This document shows, in pieces, positions 39,481 through 53,184 of a DNA stretch of 64,000 nucleotides; position 1 is the first letter of the stretch; each line of letters opens with the position of its first letter. A program made the translations under genes and the position numbers. Origin of the DNA: Lagopus muta (taxonomy: Eukaryota; Chordata; Aves; Galliformes; Phasianidae); assembly GCF_023343835.1 (NCBI RefSeq), contig NC_064438.1, positions 18,744,077-18,808,076 of the forward strand, written 5' to 3'. The notes beneath the pieces are model-generated. The model had not been told where the DNA came from. It searched no databases and was given only the letters and a program-made list of their open reading frames with translations.

Positions 39481-42400
39481 TAAACATTGTTTTTGACTGC
39501 AAGAAAATGCAACAGTGCAGTGTTGTAGAGGAAATACTTATTTTTCTATATTTTGAGTCACTGGCAGAAGTAAAGAGGCTTAATTTCTTCAGTACACTTC
39601 TCATCTATACAGATCTGAAAAGAGCTCAAAGCGTGAACTTTTCATTCCATTTTCAAGATACCAAGAATCAAAGAATAATTTAATAATTTGGTAAAATAAC
39701 ACTGTTTCAAAATGGTCTCCTAATTGAGGTTTGTAAGAAACAAATGTAATGCATATTAAATGTGATAAGGATTTTCATTTTTCATGCCTTGGACATGTAG
39801 GATTGATTTTCCTTGCTTGCTTCTCCCTGTGAAAAAACATTCATGTCTTTCCTACATTTGTTTGGGAAAGAACAAGGAAAGTGATCCAGCAAAACGTCAA
39901 CAAATTCTTGTTTAAATTCATATTTTCCTAACTTATCAGTCTTTCATATCTTGTGAAAACTTTCTTGGGGGGCAGAGTTTAGATTACAGAGCTATGAAAA
40001 AGGCACAGAAAACTTGTTCTGCCATTGCCTCAAATTCTCAGTGGCCAGTTTGGGAGGATTGAAAAGGAGTTTATCATGATGTGCAAATAACATGGCAGCA
40101 GTCTCCATTTGCTTAGTTATAAATAGTAGACGTGTAGAAAGACAACAGTGTATATTAATGTCTCTGTGGCAATCAGTGATCATTTAGCAACAGGAAATCT
40201 CTCATTCAGAGATTTAAATATTTTGAATTCAAAATACCTAATCTTATTCACAAATTTGAGTCCAAGAATAGTCCCACTGAGACCTTTCAATCACTGACAT
40301 AGTTTTTGAGGAATTTACTTTTCAGACTAGACCTTGTAAAGCACTTGAATGCTTAATAATTAGGTGTGTCAGCCTTCTGGCTGCCCGAGCAGAAGCCAAA
40401 ACCTCACCCAGATTTCCCTAAAGAGTGGACAAAGAGAGTCAAGCATCTCCAAATGAGATTTATAAAAGACATTTACTACAGCTGTTTCTGGAAATGTTGA
40501 GAGGAATAGGGCCACTTCTGAAAGCTCACATTCCTTCCAAATTTAGATTTATTTCTCAGCTGTGTAAGAGAATATTTCCATTCACACAACATCACATCCC
40601 TGAACAGTCACTTGAAAAGAGGCGCCTATTATTATCATCAGTAGGTACCTACCTGTGTAAAGCAGAATCTGTAAGGATAAATACATAAATACCTACTCCC
40701 TCACACCAGAGAGAAAGCAAACTTCGACGTTCTTTTCTATACTCAGTAGCAGCAGTAGTGATTTTGTTGATGTCTGGAATTCCCTTTGTCTTCAAAGTGC
40801 TGATCAGTTTTATCCCCTTTTTTAGATAAACCCCATCAGGTTGAAGATGTTCATGGAGGCCGTGTTCAACTATGCGATGGGTGATCCATAAAGTTGCTGA
40901 CTTTACATGCAGTATGTAGAGAGATACGTAACAAAAAAATCTGTATTTCAAATCATAAAAATCTCAATACGTATACAAGCATCTTTGTATTGCAATATGC
41001 TGGAGTGTAGGCTTCAGCCTTCATTTGCATTTCAGAATGAAAATAGACACAAAGAAACCTGATATCATAACTCTCTCGTTTGCTTGCTGTTTTGTTTTTT
41101 TTTTTCTTTAGTTCTTTTTCTCCCTCCCAGTCTTTCTTTGTTTTTAAAAGCAAGCACTTATATTTATAGACCTGCCACAAGTTTTCTCCTTTAAAAAAAA
41201 TGCCTCCACTAAAGGTAACACCAATAATTGTCTCAAGGGAGTCCAAACAGTAGAGTAACTGTGCAGAAATACAGGGGAATATTTAAACCAAGCAATCCTT
41301 GAATGCCATTTTGGTACTTTCTATAATCTGTTTGCATTTCTGAGATCTTTATTTCCTTTAAGAGGATGTTGAGGATTTCTGCAAGTTTAAAATAAATCAT
41401 AACTTAAGAAGAAAGTAACAAACTATAACTGTGTTTCCTTTTAATTAAGCTCTGCAGCTTCTCATCTGATGTGCAATTTCTTGACAATAATAGAGAGAGT
41501 TCGTTGCCAAGCACTTGGAATGATTGTTTATTCCTTTCCTTCACTCATCATGTAGGCACATGCAGAGGAAAGATATGATTGGACTAAGGTGGATACTGTG
41601 AAAAACGTGTTTGTTCACTTGGAAATTGGAATTTATTTATAAACCCCACAGATGGATCCTGATTCAATTTCAAAAGCTTTTGTGAATAATTAAACAAATG
41701 TGTTTGATGGTAAATTAAAGAATAAATTTCAGAAGTGAATTTCTGTTTATCTGGAACGTGTAAGTAGGTGGTGATTACGTGCAAATCATTACTGATTGAG
41801 ACAACAGAGCCTTAACTGCTGGGTAGAAATGTGTTCTCTGTATCACAGCTCACGTTGTTTCTCTGACTTGTTTCTTACTTGAGAATATGTCTTAAAGCAG
41901 TGTTCTGAATTCTCCCCAGGTTCATATTTTCTCTGCTTTTTGCACTTCTTTCTGCCACGTTACAATTGCCAGAGATGCAAATTCTGGTGTCTTTTTTAAC
42001 AGAGAAAGCAAGCTGAGGTTTATGAGAATTCTTGAGACTTTGGTGTTTCCTCACCCTCCCGCTAGAATGCGTTGGGTTTGGGGATATAAGCAGGGAGAAA
42101 AGGTAACGTAGTTTTGTGAGGCATATTGGTTTAATGGAGATATTCCTACCTTTATAAGTGTCCTGGATAGCTTGTGGGTCCTGAAGAAAGCTGAACTTTA
42201 TAATCAAAAGGAGGAAATAGAACTTGATTTTAAATTTCAAAGCATGGAACAGACCACATTTTTAAAACTTTACTTTGTATCCTGCTCTCCTTTTGTTTTA
42301 AAGTTAAGTTTGAAGTCTTTGACAGATACAGCTGAATGCCATTTGGTTTGTGTTGTCAGTCACTGCTGTTCTCTTCACAAAATCTCAGACTGGTTGATAA

Positions 42401-44564
42401 GTAGCATTCAGATCCTCAAAATAGTGGGAGGGTTCAAGCTGCCAAGAAATAATGCTTCTCTCTTGTTTGTGTTTGTCATTTTCAGTGGTTTCTCTAGTTG
42501 GTTGTTTGTGCTGCTTCCTGCACAAATTCCTACACAGATTTTGTCTTGGGAAAAGGTATTTTTTTTTCCACCAATATCAAAAAATCAAGAACTAACTTTT
42601 CCTCCTCTAGGAGTATAACTCCACTTTTTACATTCAGGAACTGGGGACAATACGGAAAGATACACAGGATCATACTGTAGCTCATGACCCTTATATAGTT
42701 TCATTCTGAGACTTCTTAGCAGTGGGGAATATGAAACTGGTACTAAAGCTTCGGGTGAATTTGAGTCTCTGCTTGTACAAAAGAATGCCTAAGGCCAGTG
42801 CTGTGATTTGTCTATGTGTCCAGACTAGCTCAGCTTTGCCCCCCAAAAATCAGGAGGAATCATCCCCATGTGAGCCTTTTGTGGAACTCTCCTCTGTTTT
42901 CCCAGCTTCCTATAGTTTGTCTTGTGGCTCTCAAATTCATGAGGGTATTCTATGTGTTATTTGTATGGTCACTGTTGCATGGCTAAACCTGCACACATGA
43001 GCGAACTTAGCAGTCATCTGAAGGACTATAAGTATGTTTTGCTTGAGATTTTTTTTTTCTCTTTAGAATTGATATTTCAATGACCAAAGATATATCAGAA
43101 GTTATATTCTATACCTCTGTACTCTATTACCACACTTGAAAGAAGATGGCATTATGTATTTCATGGTTCTGAGCAGGTGCAAAATGATTAATTAATGATG
43201 TTAAAATAATCTCAACCCAAAAAAAAGCTTGTGGTTAGAACAGCCCTCGTACTCATGTTTCAAATGTTGTAACCCTTTTTTTCAATGACTTCTGTCCTAC
43301 AGTACCACTCTGGTCGTAAGAATTTACAACAGAATTATAGCTACATAGTTGTTGTTTCCAATATTCTGTAGCACTGCATGCCATGCAAAAGTGATCATGA
43401 TTTGCAAAGTAGTAGCTCTGTGTAGAAAGTATTGAAGAATTTGTAATAGCAAGCAGTATACAAGGCAGAAATTATCTTAAGGTGTTGATCTTGCTATATT
43501 CTAATTGAATTACACAGCCCAGAACATGGTAATATCTGCCCATGACAAAGGCACCAAGTGAAGTATAAGTAAATCAGTTCTTCTTTTGGAGTACGCTGTA
43601 AGAAACCATTGAGGACCAGTCTCATAAGTTGAAATTCAGAGTATTCCTTAGTTTCCACCCAGTAATTGGCCATCTGCTGGGAATCTCTCATTCTTTAGGG
43701 ATGATGAAATGGATTCTTGGGGTGTGTAAAATCCACTGTGTCTGTGAGATGATCAATAACACGAGTACAATATGGGTTAAATGATATACGTCCTTTCACA
43801 CCAAGTAATGAAGTGTACTTGCATTCCAAGAGAGGAAGTTTCTAGCTGGGTTTCATCCTGACAGCTGTGTGACTGAAAGCATTCTTTGTCTGCAGCAAAG
43901 CCTCTGAGGAGTGGCATATCCCACCACAGCGTGATTAACTCCTATGGCTGGTTTCAGAGTCTGTTCAGGTGTTACAAGTTTCAGTTGTGTGGCAGAGGAG
44001 ATATGGGATGCTCTTCAGTGAATCATAGGTTCATAGTTACAAAGGAATAGTCATCTCATTCATCGTTCAGCAAGGGTGAGCATGTTCTCATAATTTTCAG
44101 ATTAATTTTTTCTCTCTGAATTTTATCTTTCACACCAATTGGATCTCTGGAAGAGTTTCTTCTTGCTGAATGATGGATGCAAGACTTGTTTCTGTGGCCA
44201 ATAATTTCTTATATGACAAGGCCAAAATCTTTTAATAAAATTAGTTTCTTGCTAAATAATTGCCTAAATCCATACCAGCAAAATAGAAAATCTTGCAGAA
44301 CCTTGCAAAAGAAAAGAGAAAAAAAAAAAAAAGAGAAGGTGGGAGAGGGACACACTTCCCCAGACTTCAGTGGGTGATATAATCTTTCCTATTGAAAAAT
44401 CACAAGCAGCATTACTAGTAACAGAGGACTAAATCTTGCAATATGCTGTGTTCTTCAGGTTAGTTTATCTCTGGGAACCCAGCAGAAAAGAGCAAAGAGG
44501 TGTATCCAGCTTGTATATCCAGAGCTAAGTAGAATCGTGAGTTCCTGAAAGCCATAGATCATCA

Positions 44565-44740
44565 TGAGAATGAATTGGGCCCTAGCTAATTAGCTCTATC
44601 TGCAAGTCTAATTATCTTGTATGCAATACTCTATACTACGACTCCAACATTTTCACCTCTGAAGCGGGCTGAGCTGACAGCTGGCTAGGGCTTTCTTTGC
44701 TATGGAGGCACGCATACGCATGCTCACTACCTTCCCATGG
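44565..44740. promoter_or_regulatory. candidate conserved non-coding element
   Basis: It contains the perfect 12-bp palindrome AGCTAATTAGCT (44584-44595) around a TAATTA core, a second taattatc about 25 bp on, and E-box-like cagctg nearby. It is a non-repetitive stretch and is suggestive of a homeodomain-bound element only. Confidence 0.22.
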
Positions 44741-46795
44741 AAGAAGGAAGAGGACCGAGGCTCTCTCAGAAGAGCCTCCCACAGGCTTGATTTCTTTCTC
44801 TGGTTCAATATTCCACTAGAATGGAGTAACTTCAGTGTGAATGCTTGAGAGAATCCTGGCTCAAGGGGACCAAGCAGTCCAATGCCTGGTGCGCACTTTC
44901 AGGACAGCACAAAAGAGTGCAATCAAGTACTTTGGTCTTACCTGCTCATAGATGTGTATGCAATTCTATAGTACTGGCTGCATTCTAACTCAGAAAATCA
45001 CTGTATGAATAACTAAGGCTATATTTGCTGATAGAGATAACACTTATTTCTGTTCTCTGGAATTCTCGTCCTTAAAAATGTTGTGCAAAGGAGCTGCTGT
45101 GTTCTTTACATGATGCACCCATATTTTGGAGGAAGTGATTAATTTCTGGAGAGGCACAGTCTGGGTCTCCTCAGACATTCAGTGAGAGTTTCTGGGTGCT
45201 TGTGACTAGCAGTGTATAGTCTATCTTTATCTTATTTTTCAGTTTTCTACGAGTGCTTCAATTAATTCTCAGATGGGCTTAGCTTGGTATAGAGCAACAT
45301 ATTCTTTAGTAGCTTAGTTCAGTAAGGACTGGGCCATGCGAACTGAGTTTCGAATATCTGTCTGTAGAGAAAAGAATTAAGAAGAGAGGAAAAACTAGCT
45401 AGACTGGGGTTGGAGAACTGGATTTGAATATGGGAGGGAGAAGTTAAAAAGGAATCCTTAAATAGTTGAGATAAGCTCTAGTATCCTTATATCTTTATTT
45501 GAACCAGACTGTTGAACATTCATAGCCTGTCTATCTCACATCTATGCCCCTTGAGATATGCCTTGTATAATTCATCACTTAGAGAGTAATACATTTGTAA
45601 GAGTTGATGTTGATGTAGATCTATCCCTCCTAGGCTAGCTAATACCAAACAGCGATTTCTTCCTGTATAAGGGAAAGAAGCTTTACAGGAGTTCCCTTGA
45701 TGCATTCCATTTTGTCCCAAGATTTTCAGAAACCTGTTTAATACAATATTCTTTACGGTACTGTCTGGCATTTCCTGCTTCCTAAATAGTGCCATGCAGA
45801 TGTTATGCTCGTACCAGATTTGTCTGGCTTTTTCTCCCTTCTGTCCTCCCTACCCATTCCTTTAGAAAAACGTTTCTCTAAACTCCTTGTAACAATTAAA
45901 GAAGAGTTCACAACATTGTAGAAAGCAAACTTGGTGGAGTGTGAATTCTAGATAAATTCTTATGTATGTAAACATCTTCATCTTAATGTATCTTTCAAAA
46001 TGTAGGAAGAGGGGCTTTTTGCAGATAGGACTTCCACGTGCAGTGGACAACAGGTAAACTGCAATCTCCCTTGCTAGTTCTCATATCCATTTGTATGTCA
46101 CCAAATTTGCTCTCATATTGTATCTTTAAAATCTCAGATGACTCAGACATGCATCATTTCTTGTAAACTTAATGTAAATTGGCTGAAACTTTAACATCTC
46201 AAGGAGCCTTAATAGTTTTCCAGATCTAACTTGTTCAACATGCTGTTCAGACATGACCTGCTTAATCTTTCCAACACTTCAATAAAATATTTAGCATACA
46301 TAAATAGTGTTTTAGAGTTGAACAAATAGCTCATAATACTTTATTTATTACCAATTGTACATTTCTACAAATTAAGAAGTTGTGAACATAGTGCAAATAT
46401 TTTAGATGTGCATTATTCAGAAGAATTTGGTAAATTTTTGAAACGTGTTTTCTTTACCAATGAATCACAAATGACTGAAAAGCAGTATCCAGGAACCAAA
46501 GATAAAATGGGGTTGGTTAATAATGGTAATCATGTGATGCTCTGATATTTGATGATTAGTCTATTTATATAAGTCACCAACGTGGTGCCAATTTTGTAAT
46601 TTACAATTGCATTAAACAATAAATTTAATTTTTTTATGTATAGAATTTCTATCCAGCAAATTTCTGCTTCTGGAAGACCCTGTCAGGTCTTATGTCTTTC
46701 AAAAACCAACTTGAACTGACTGCAACTGAATGCAAGCACATTTCAAAATCATATTCAAGTTAATATTTTTCCTCTCTTTTCTCTGTCTTTTGTAG

Positions 46796-47084
46796 ACTGT
46801 TGGAGAGAATGGACGCAGTATTGTGTGACTGTCTCAAGTCTGTGGAATTAACCCCTACTCAGACTGGAGAAGGAATACATTTCCTGGATTCTTGATCTCT
46901 CTTTAAGCCTCTGTGCCAGGGTGCCTTGCTATTATGCTTTTAAAGGACAGAGATATCGAGGTCCAAAACAAACACTATTGTTGTTCAATATCCTTAAAGA
47001 AAAGACAAAGAAAATCAGCACTTCAGTAATATCAGCTTTTGGTCAACAGGAAACATGCACCCAGATTAAGCTGTATTATGCCAG
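46796..47084 (+). ncRNA. candidate exon of unknown transcript
   Basis: A strong pyrimidine tract (tttttcctctcttttctctg, then tcttttgtag) precedes 46796, and 'gccag|gtatgt', a very good donor, follows 47084. Together they could bound a 289-nt internal exon. All three frames contain stops. The best small frame starts at the good-context ATG at about 46811 (agaATGG) and reads MDAVLCDCLKSVELTPTQ before ending after 28 codons. It would therefore more likely be a non-coding RNA exon, or a first or last coding exon, than an internal coding exon. I recognise no family. Chance pairing of splice-like signals is a real possibility. Confidence 0.2.
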
Positions 47085-50000
47085 GTATGTTATGAGAAAA
47101 AAAAACCCACCAAACTTCATTATATAATTGAACTCTTACCAGCTGTGTCATAATATTTCAGATGAGAGACTTTTTTAATTTGATTCTTTTCATTTCTGTA
47201 AGACTAGCTTTCATTGTTACTTAAGCCAAGTGATGATGTAGGCAATGGATGTGTGGTCTAGTGTGACAATTCTCAGTTCTGTGATTAATTCATTCTGTTG
47301 TAATAGCATTCAGCTCTTCTCTTACATATTTATTTAACAGAAATTCAGGAACATGGAGAAGTGAAGTTCATTAGCGGGGGGCCCTGAGTGCTGCTAGTTG
47401 TCAGGCTCCTTGTTTACCAGCTGGGCCATGGAGACAGCTGTCTAGGCTTGGGCTGTTTTGCCCAAGTGTAAAGGATCAAGTCTGAGTAAACAAGCCACTG
47501 CTATTGCACAAGGAAGGGACAAAGTCCTTTACTGCTGGCTATGTTTAATCTGCAGGACTAACAGAGTTTACTATATTTTATTTTGGAAGGGAGGGAACCT
47601 GATAGTTGCAGGTCCAATGAGGCAAGAGAAATGCTCTGTGGGGAATATGATGCTCTAGCGATGCACTAACTGAGGCTTTGAGAAAGGTCAGACTGCTTGA
47701 TGCATGCTTTACCCAGGAAGTTGAGTAGTGAAATGCTCCCACTGCTGCGCCTGCTGGCCTCCTCATCCTGCTCATCGCATGACGTGCACACACCTGCACC
47801 TTTCCTCTGAGAGCCAGACTGGAACCAGCTATTATCTTAGTCTCTGAAAACAAACATGCCTATTATGGTCTAAAATTAGGATTCTTTTCCTTCCCTTCCA
47901 CCTTTCACAGCGGTCATAAACTGACCAACAGGGAGACTGCTGAAATTCAGTAAGTTTCTGTTTACGTTAAGTCCAGGTCTGGTTTTAGTGTTCTTTTTAA
48001 CTGGAAAAGAGAGGTTTAACTACCCATTCCCATGCTGCTAAGTTTAGGGCACAGCCTAAATGTGGCTGTGTTATATGTGGCTGTAGCAAGATGGGCACAA
48101 ACATACACTGTTTGAATAGGAATTGTTCCATGAATGAATCAGCTAGGACTCAGTTTCTACTTTCTTTAGATAGGAAAATATTTGACTGTAAGTCTGATGG
48201 AACCCCTCTATCTTCTCAGATTATATACATACATGAAAAAAATGTTATCATAATACAGATACTGAGACTAAACCAAACATTGTTCACAGCTGGCTTGAGT
48301 GGTGGAAATTCCTCAAAATCAGCTCAGAGCTTGTCTTGACTTTGAAGGGCTCTGACCAGGTCCATATTAGGTGTAGCAGGCCTCTCAGATTTATCTGTTG
48401 GTGCAGTTAGCAGTTTGTTTATGAAAATCCTAAGTGTTTCCTGAGTAATACGAATCTTTGCATTTTGTACAGCTCACCTGCTCTTCTGGAGCATTAAGTC
48501 TTCAACTTTGTTATTCCAACACATGGCATAGAAGAGAGAGCAGATGAGAAAGGATGAGAGGTGAAACAAGTGCAGACAAGAGAGAAGTGGAGGTAGAAGT
48601 CAAAACCAGGAGGAGAATGGGGAAGACAAGAAACCTCACATCCTGGAGATGACCTGGTATAAGCATGGTTTACGTATTGTTAAAGGGCAAAAGCAAGAAA
48701 CGAAAACAGGAAGACAAAAATGAGTGCCAAGATGGCAGCTCATGCCCTAGTGTGCAAATTTCTGTGTCCGTATTGTGCAGTGGGTGCTGGGAGGGCCAAG
48801 CAGGAAGCAGGAGGAGAAGAGGAAAATCAAAGCCACCTGCAGAGAATCTGTCCCCCCCATCTCTCAGTTCCCCCTGTGCTCCCCCAGCCCTCACACAGCT
48901 GCTACTGGCTCTGAGTCACCAGTACAAGCAGTGCATCTTTTCTGTGCGCTTTTTGGTGGCAGCTGATGTGCTCTGTGCAGGATCCTACCCCATCTCCAGC
49001 TCTGACCTAGTAACTAATGGGGTATAATGGTGTGAAAGATGTGGATGGGTACTTGTGCCAGGGTGTCCTGCTGGTGCCCCGCTGTGCGCCAGGGGGTTCA
49101 GCCAGGGGCTGATCTGTTTGAGACAGGAGGAGCGAGGAAGCTGACAGGACCACATGGTCTGCTGAAGAGGAAACCTTGCTGCAAAGCATTTCTTGCAGCG
49201 TACTTGAGCAATTCTGACTTAGAGATTTTTGACTGCATTGGATTAGCAAATTGTTTAGGGATCTGGGGCAAACCAGTAAAACAGGATGATGAATCTGTGC
49301 GGTAGGTGCCAATCTGGGTTGCTGCCTTTTTCAGAAGTAAACAACTAGCAACCATTGTTCATCTTCCTGACTCTCTGCAGGACACAAGCTGTAAATTACA
49401 TCTGGGAACAAAAGGCTGATGGGAGTAGAACCGGGTGCCCAACTTCCCAAGGGAGTGCTTTGCCCTCCAGCCAAAAGAGTAGCTTTTCTGGCTCAGGCTA
49501 GCACAGCCTCCTCTTCTGCCTTCCCAACAGCACTCAGAGCCCAGGAAGTGTGCAGTACAGGATTTACTACACTGAAGCATTTACAACCATTTCCATTACA
49601 AAACCTGGTTTCAGGGTTGATCGTGAAAATTAAATCCAGTCTGAAATGTGGCAAACAAGATTGCAGTCTGGGGACACAGGAGGAAATCTTATTAAAAATG
49701 CCATATCTTATTGAGATCCCAGTTACATGGGTATAAAATCCTCCTTCCACTCCCAAACTGTCTTACAGCCAGACCAACTGTAGTCTATGCTGAATGTTAT
49801 CTGCCATGAACAGAATTATCTAATGAGATTTTTTGTACTTTTTATTCTTACCAAAATTATATTCTTCAGGTCCCTACGATAATTGAATTTTCCCCATGAT
49901 TTGAAATTTTCATAAAAATAGATTCAAAAAAGAATTCTTTATTAAAAATATTCCTTCAGCTAAAAATAGAAAAAAAGTTTTCAAATTAAGAACATTCTTT

Positions 50001-52489
50001 TTTCACGTTTTTTTTTTTTTTTTTTAAAAAAGGCAAGTGATTTTGACAGAAATAAAATTTCTTTCTTCCCCCTGTTTCAGTTGTTCCAATTTAGTAAAGA
50101 AACTGTTCTCCACTGATCTCATTTACTTCATAAGTTCAGGTATTTTCATTTGATAATCTGTATATATGATAAAAATCCAAATAAATATACAGGGAAAAGC
50201 TGCCCTACTGAATTCAGTGGAATTTTGATGTTTGACTTCAGCTGGACCAGAATTTAATTCCTCTAAGGGAATTCCAGCAAAAAAACGTATCTTTATATTG
50301 CTGTGAGCCACACGTTCCTTTTCAGGGGCTCCAAACCATGCACTCCCTAATAGGATTTTTATCAAAATTAATTGGTACTGGCTGCAGTTCACATGTGTGA
50401 TAAAATCATGAATTGGTGCTGCTGTACTTGATAGCGCCATCGTGGACACAGTATCTGCTGTGTCAAAGGCTTCTGAACAAGGCAATTTTTTTTAAAGTTG
50501 TGGTTTTGCAATTTTAGTTGTTGGATTTGTTGATTGATTCTCCTTTGAAAATCCACCAAGTTCATTTGGTGCCACTTCATATTTTATAATTTTTTGGTGT
50601 CAATAATTTAAGTCATTGCGGCCAAAGCTAAGGGCGTTGTTAACACTGCTGTCAGGGGAACAGATTCTCAATTGAAATGAACTGATGGCCTCAACTTGAA
50701 GCAATGCTCTGCTACATTTCCTCAGCTGAAGAGCTGCTTCAAGATTTTCATGTTTCCTAGGATTATCTCAAGCTAAACCAGAACTTATTTATTTCTCTAT
50801 GAAAAATTGTATGTCCTATACATTTTCCAGAGATGAACATTGCCTTTGACTTAATTTTCTGGGTAGCATCAGGCCCTGCACCCAGGCCAAATATGGATTG
50901 CTGCCTACCTCAGGCCAACATATTTTAAGGAAGAAATTCCATGTTTGGGTGGGAACTAAGGAAATATTTTCATGTCAGGCTTTTTATTTATTTGTTAGTG
51001 GCAGCACTTTGAAGTGTTCAAGGATCTGGAATGCAGGTCTGTGTCCTAGACTGGTGTGTATGCAAGCAGATGGCATGTGAAATGGCCAGACTGAATTGGG
51101 ATGTACTCATTATTCTTTCTGTGGTTTATCACATGAAATGATGTACTGTGATGAATTATTCTTGTATACATCTGTCTTTTCCACTTGTATTAGGCACTAG
51201 AACATCTATGCACCTGATCTAAACATGCCTAATCTTAGCCTAATTGCAGCCAAAAAAGAAGAGACAGATATTTTGAAGTGGAATACCACTACCCCCAGCA
51301 AACACATGCAGGAGTACTGAGATGTCTAAAATAAGTATCAAATAATTGAGAAAAAGACCTGGTGATAATCTGATGTCAGAAGAGATGGAATGAGAAACTT
51401 CAGTCCATGGAGTGAGTAGGAATTTCCACTGCTGGTAAAATAAGAGTGTTGTTTCTGTAACACTTACCAATATCCCTGAAGTGAACATTATTCTCCACTT
51501 ACCCATGGTAAAGAAAACATGTTTTGTTTTGTTGTTATTGTTCCATTTAAATTGGAATACAGGACATTAACAGAGTGGTATTTTATGTTTATCCAAAAAG
51601 AAACCAAAACAAACAAACAGCAGTCAAAAATATCCAAATTTTATTTAAATATTCAATTCCTTTGTCTCATGCATGGCGTGAATTTCAAAAGAAGTTTATC
51701 AGTTGAAGAAATTTCCTTTGTAGATCCTCAGTAAATTATAACAGGCCTTAACTGTGTACCAGCATTTTAAATCCCACTAAGCTTCATTCATTCATTCATA
51801 AAGTTAGATGTCTGCACATATGTATAAATATACAGGGATTCACAGAACTATTTTCACTCCTACAAACAGTAAGTTACATAGGAGGTAATTTTTGCTCTAC
51901 TCTTAAAAACATTTGTTTCAAAAGAAAAAGCAACATATTCACAAAACAATATGTTTAATCTGTAACTTCAAAGTTGGTAGTTTCTTAATAAAAAGATCCT
52001 CTGGGTTTAAGGAAAAATTTTCACTTTAACCTTGTCCCATCAGATATCCCAGACCTGTAGGAAAGCCTGTTGGAACCTGTTGCTCAGGAGCCAGCTGACG
52101 GAGGAAGGGATGCCAGCCATCTTTAAGTCAAAAGTCAAAGGAAAGGCAAAGTATGAAGTTCTTGTGCCCGTGCCTGGAAAGACCTGTCTGTATTTTTCCA
52201 CTGTTTGGTGTTAGCTGAGATTAAAAACTAATGAGAAAATTATTTACAGCAGGAGCATCATCACCATGGTAATCTGATACAGAACTTTTCACTTTGAATT
52301 TGCTGAGTGAAACTGAAACTGGGGAAGTACCATCTGCCTGCCCTGTCGGCTTCTATAGGTGGGATGTGCCCGGCTGGGTGAGCCCTCGCAGCCCCAAGTG
52401 CCACCCCACAAAGCACCTCATGACTGCTGAGGAGAGACACTGTGAGATCACCAGGGTGTGCAATAGACATGTCTCTCTCTTATCTGCAG
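47085..52489. other. non-coding DNA, locally GC-richer at 48.7-49.2 kb
   Basis: No supported gene. The 48700-49130 part is richer in G+C than the rest of the upstream desert and gives several overlapping frames on both strands. That pattern is expected when stop codons are scarce, and none resembles a known protein. A T/A tract lies at about 50010-50030. Confidence 0.45.
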
Positions 52490-52715
52490 GAGCTTTGAGG
52501 TTTTCACCAAGGATTTCATGTGGTGTCTTTTGCTAACTGTGGAGTCCCAAAGAGCCCCACATACTCTGTGTCTCCCTTGGGAAGCATGACTTCCACTGCA
52601 TGCCAAAGACTGCTACGTGCTCTCGTCCTGTTCCTCTGCCTTGTGAATTGGAAATAGGAGGAACGACTCCTTCCCTATGTTGTACCATCAATACAATAAA
52701 GCATTGACCTTGGTC
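52490..52715 (+). ncRNA. candidate terminal exon with poly(A) signal
   Basis: A pyrimidine tract 'tctctctcttatctgcag' ends just before 52490. A canonical AATAAA lies at 52695-52700, followed within about 30 bases by GT-rich sequence ('cttggtcctcggtcctgg'). This could be the last exon of an unknown + strand transcript that ends just before the gene start at 52.7-53.5 kb. No coding frame of note runs through it. The AATAAA could also be incidental. Confidence 0.2.
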
Positions 52716-52739
52716 CTCGGTCCTGGCACTGAGTAGTTA

Positions 52740-52866
52740 CCTACCTGCTGTTGGAGCACAGGGTGGAACGGGCTGCAGGCGACGGAGCCGCCTCGACTTA
52801 CTTGCTGTGTGGGGATATCCTCCGGCTGTGAGCAGGAGCATCTCAGGAGAGCCCGTGGCAGAGCAG
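52740..52866 (+). other. candidate non-coding 5' exon
   Basis: This is a locally GC/CpG-richer block (gcaggcgacggagccgcctc, cctccggctg) within otherwise AT-rich DNA. It ends in gagcag|gtattt, a good splice donor at 52866/52867. The next strong acceptor in sense orientation is at 53384/53385, just ahead of the signal-peptide exon. It could therefore be an untranslated first exon of the same gene, with the block around it as an upstream promoter. The 5' limit is a guess. No transcript evidence is available. Confidence 0.3.
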
Positions 52867-53184
52867 GTATTTTTGCTTGCCCTAAATTTTACTGCAGAGT
52901 GAGAGTATGATGAGATGGGACAAAATTAGCGAAAATATTTTGGAGAAACATCCAGGCAGTTGTAGGTGTTTAGCTGGGTTCTCAAAGCTGTATTGCTTTA
53001 AGTTTGCTTAGTTTACATTAATAAGATTGTAAAAGGCAGGAGGGGGAGCTTACAACAGTGCCTTCCTGAGCTACCTCATGAGAAATTACACACATTTTTC
53101 TGCAAGCACAACAGCTACAACTTTTGCCTGTACTTGTGTAAGAAAAGGCTTAGCGCCTCTTTAAAACTCGTGTGTCTGCTTAGT

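Larger units (their letters stand above)
35552..46795. other. non-coding DNA with candidate conserved blocks
   Basis: No supported gene. The two longest frames (148 codons each, + strand, 39237-39683 and 42172-42618) have no recognisable family and no good splice context. They sit in sequence whose composition favours chance frames. Features noted inside are candidate conserved blocks at 37390-37620, 39230-39480 and 44565-44740, the CA microsatellite at 39103-39138, and an A tract at about 38150-38166. A possible CR1 trace at 44031-44070 is too weak to call. Confidence 0.45.

Noticed and set aside
39237-39683. 148-codon + strand open frame
   Set aside because: No recognisable domain, biased low-complexity composition (many F, L, S, I) and no paired splice sites. 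One such frame is expected by chance in 64 kb of AT-rich DNA.
42172-42618. 148-codon + strand open frame
   Set aside because: No family resemblance, no promoter or splice context, and a composition typical of translated T-rich non-coding DNA.
44031-44070. 'gaatcataggttcatag' resembling a CR1 tail
   Set aside because: Only about 20 bp resemble CR1 and the expected 'ttggaagggacc' block does not follow clearly.
48665-49312. Cluster of overlapping frames on both strands
   Set aside because: Same explanation: local G+C rise, no consistent coding frame, no recognised domain.
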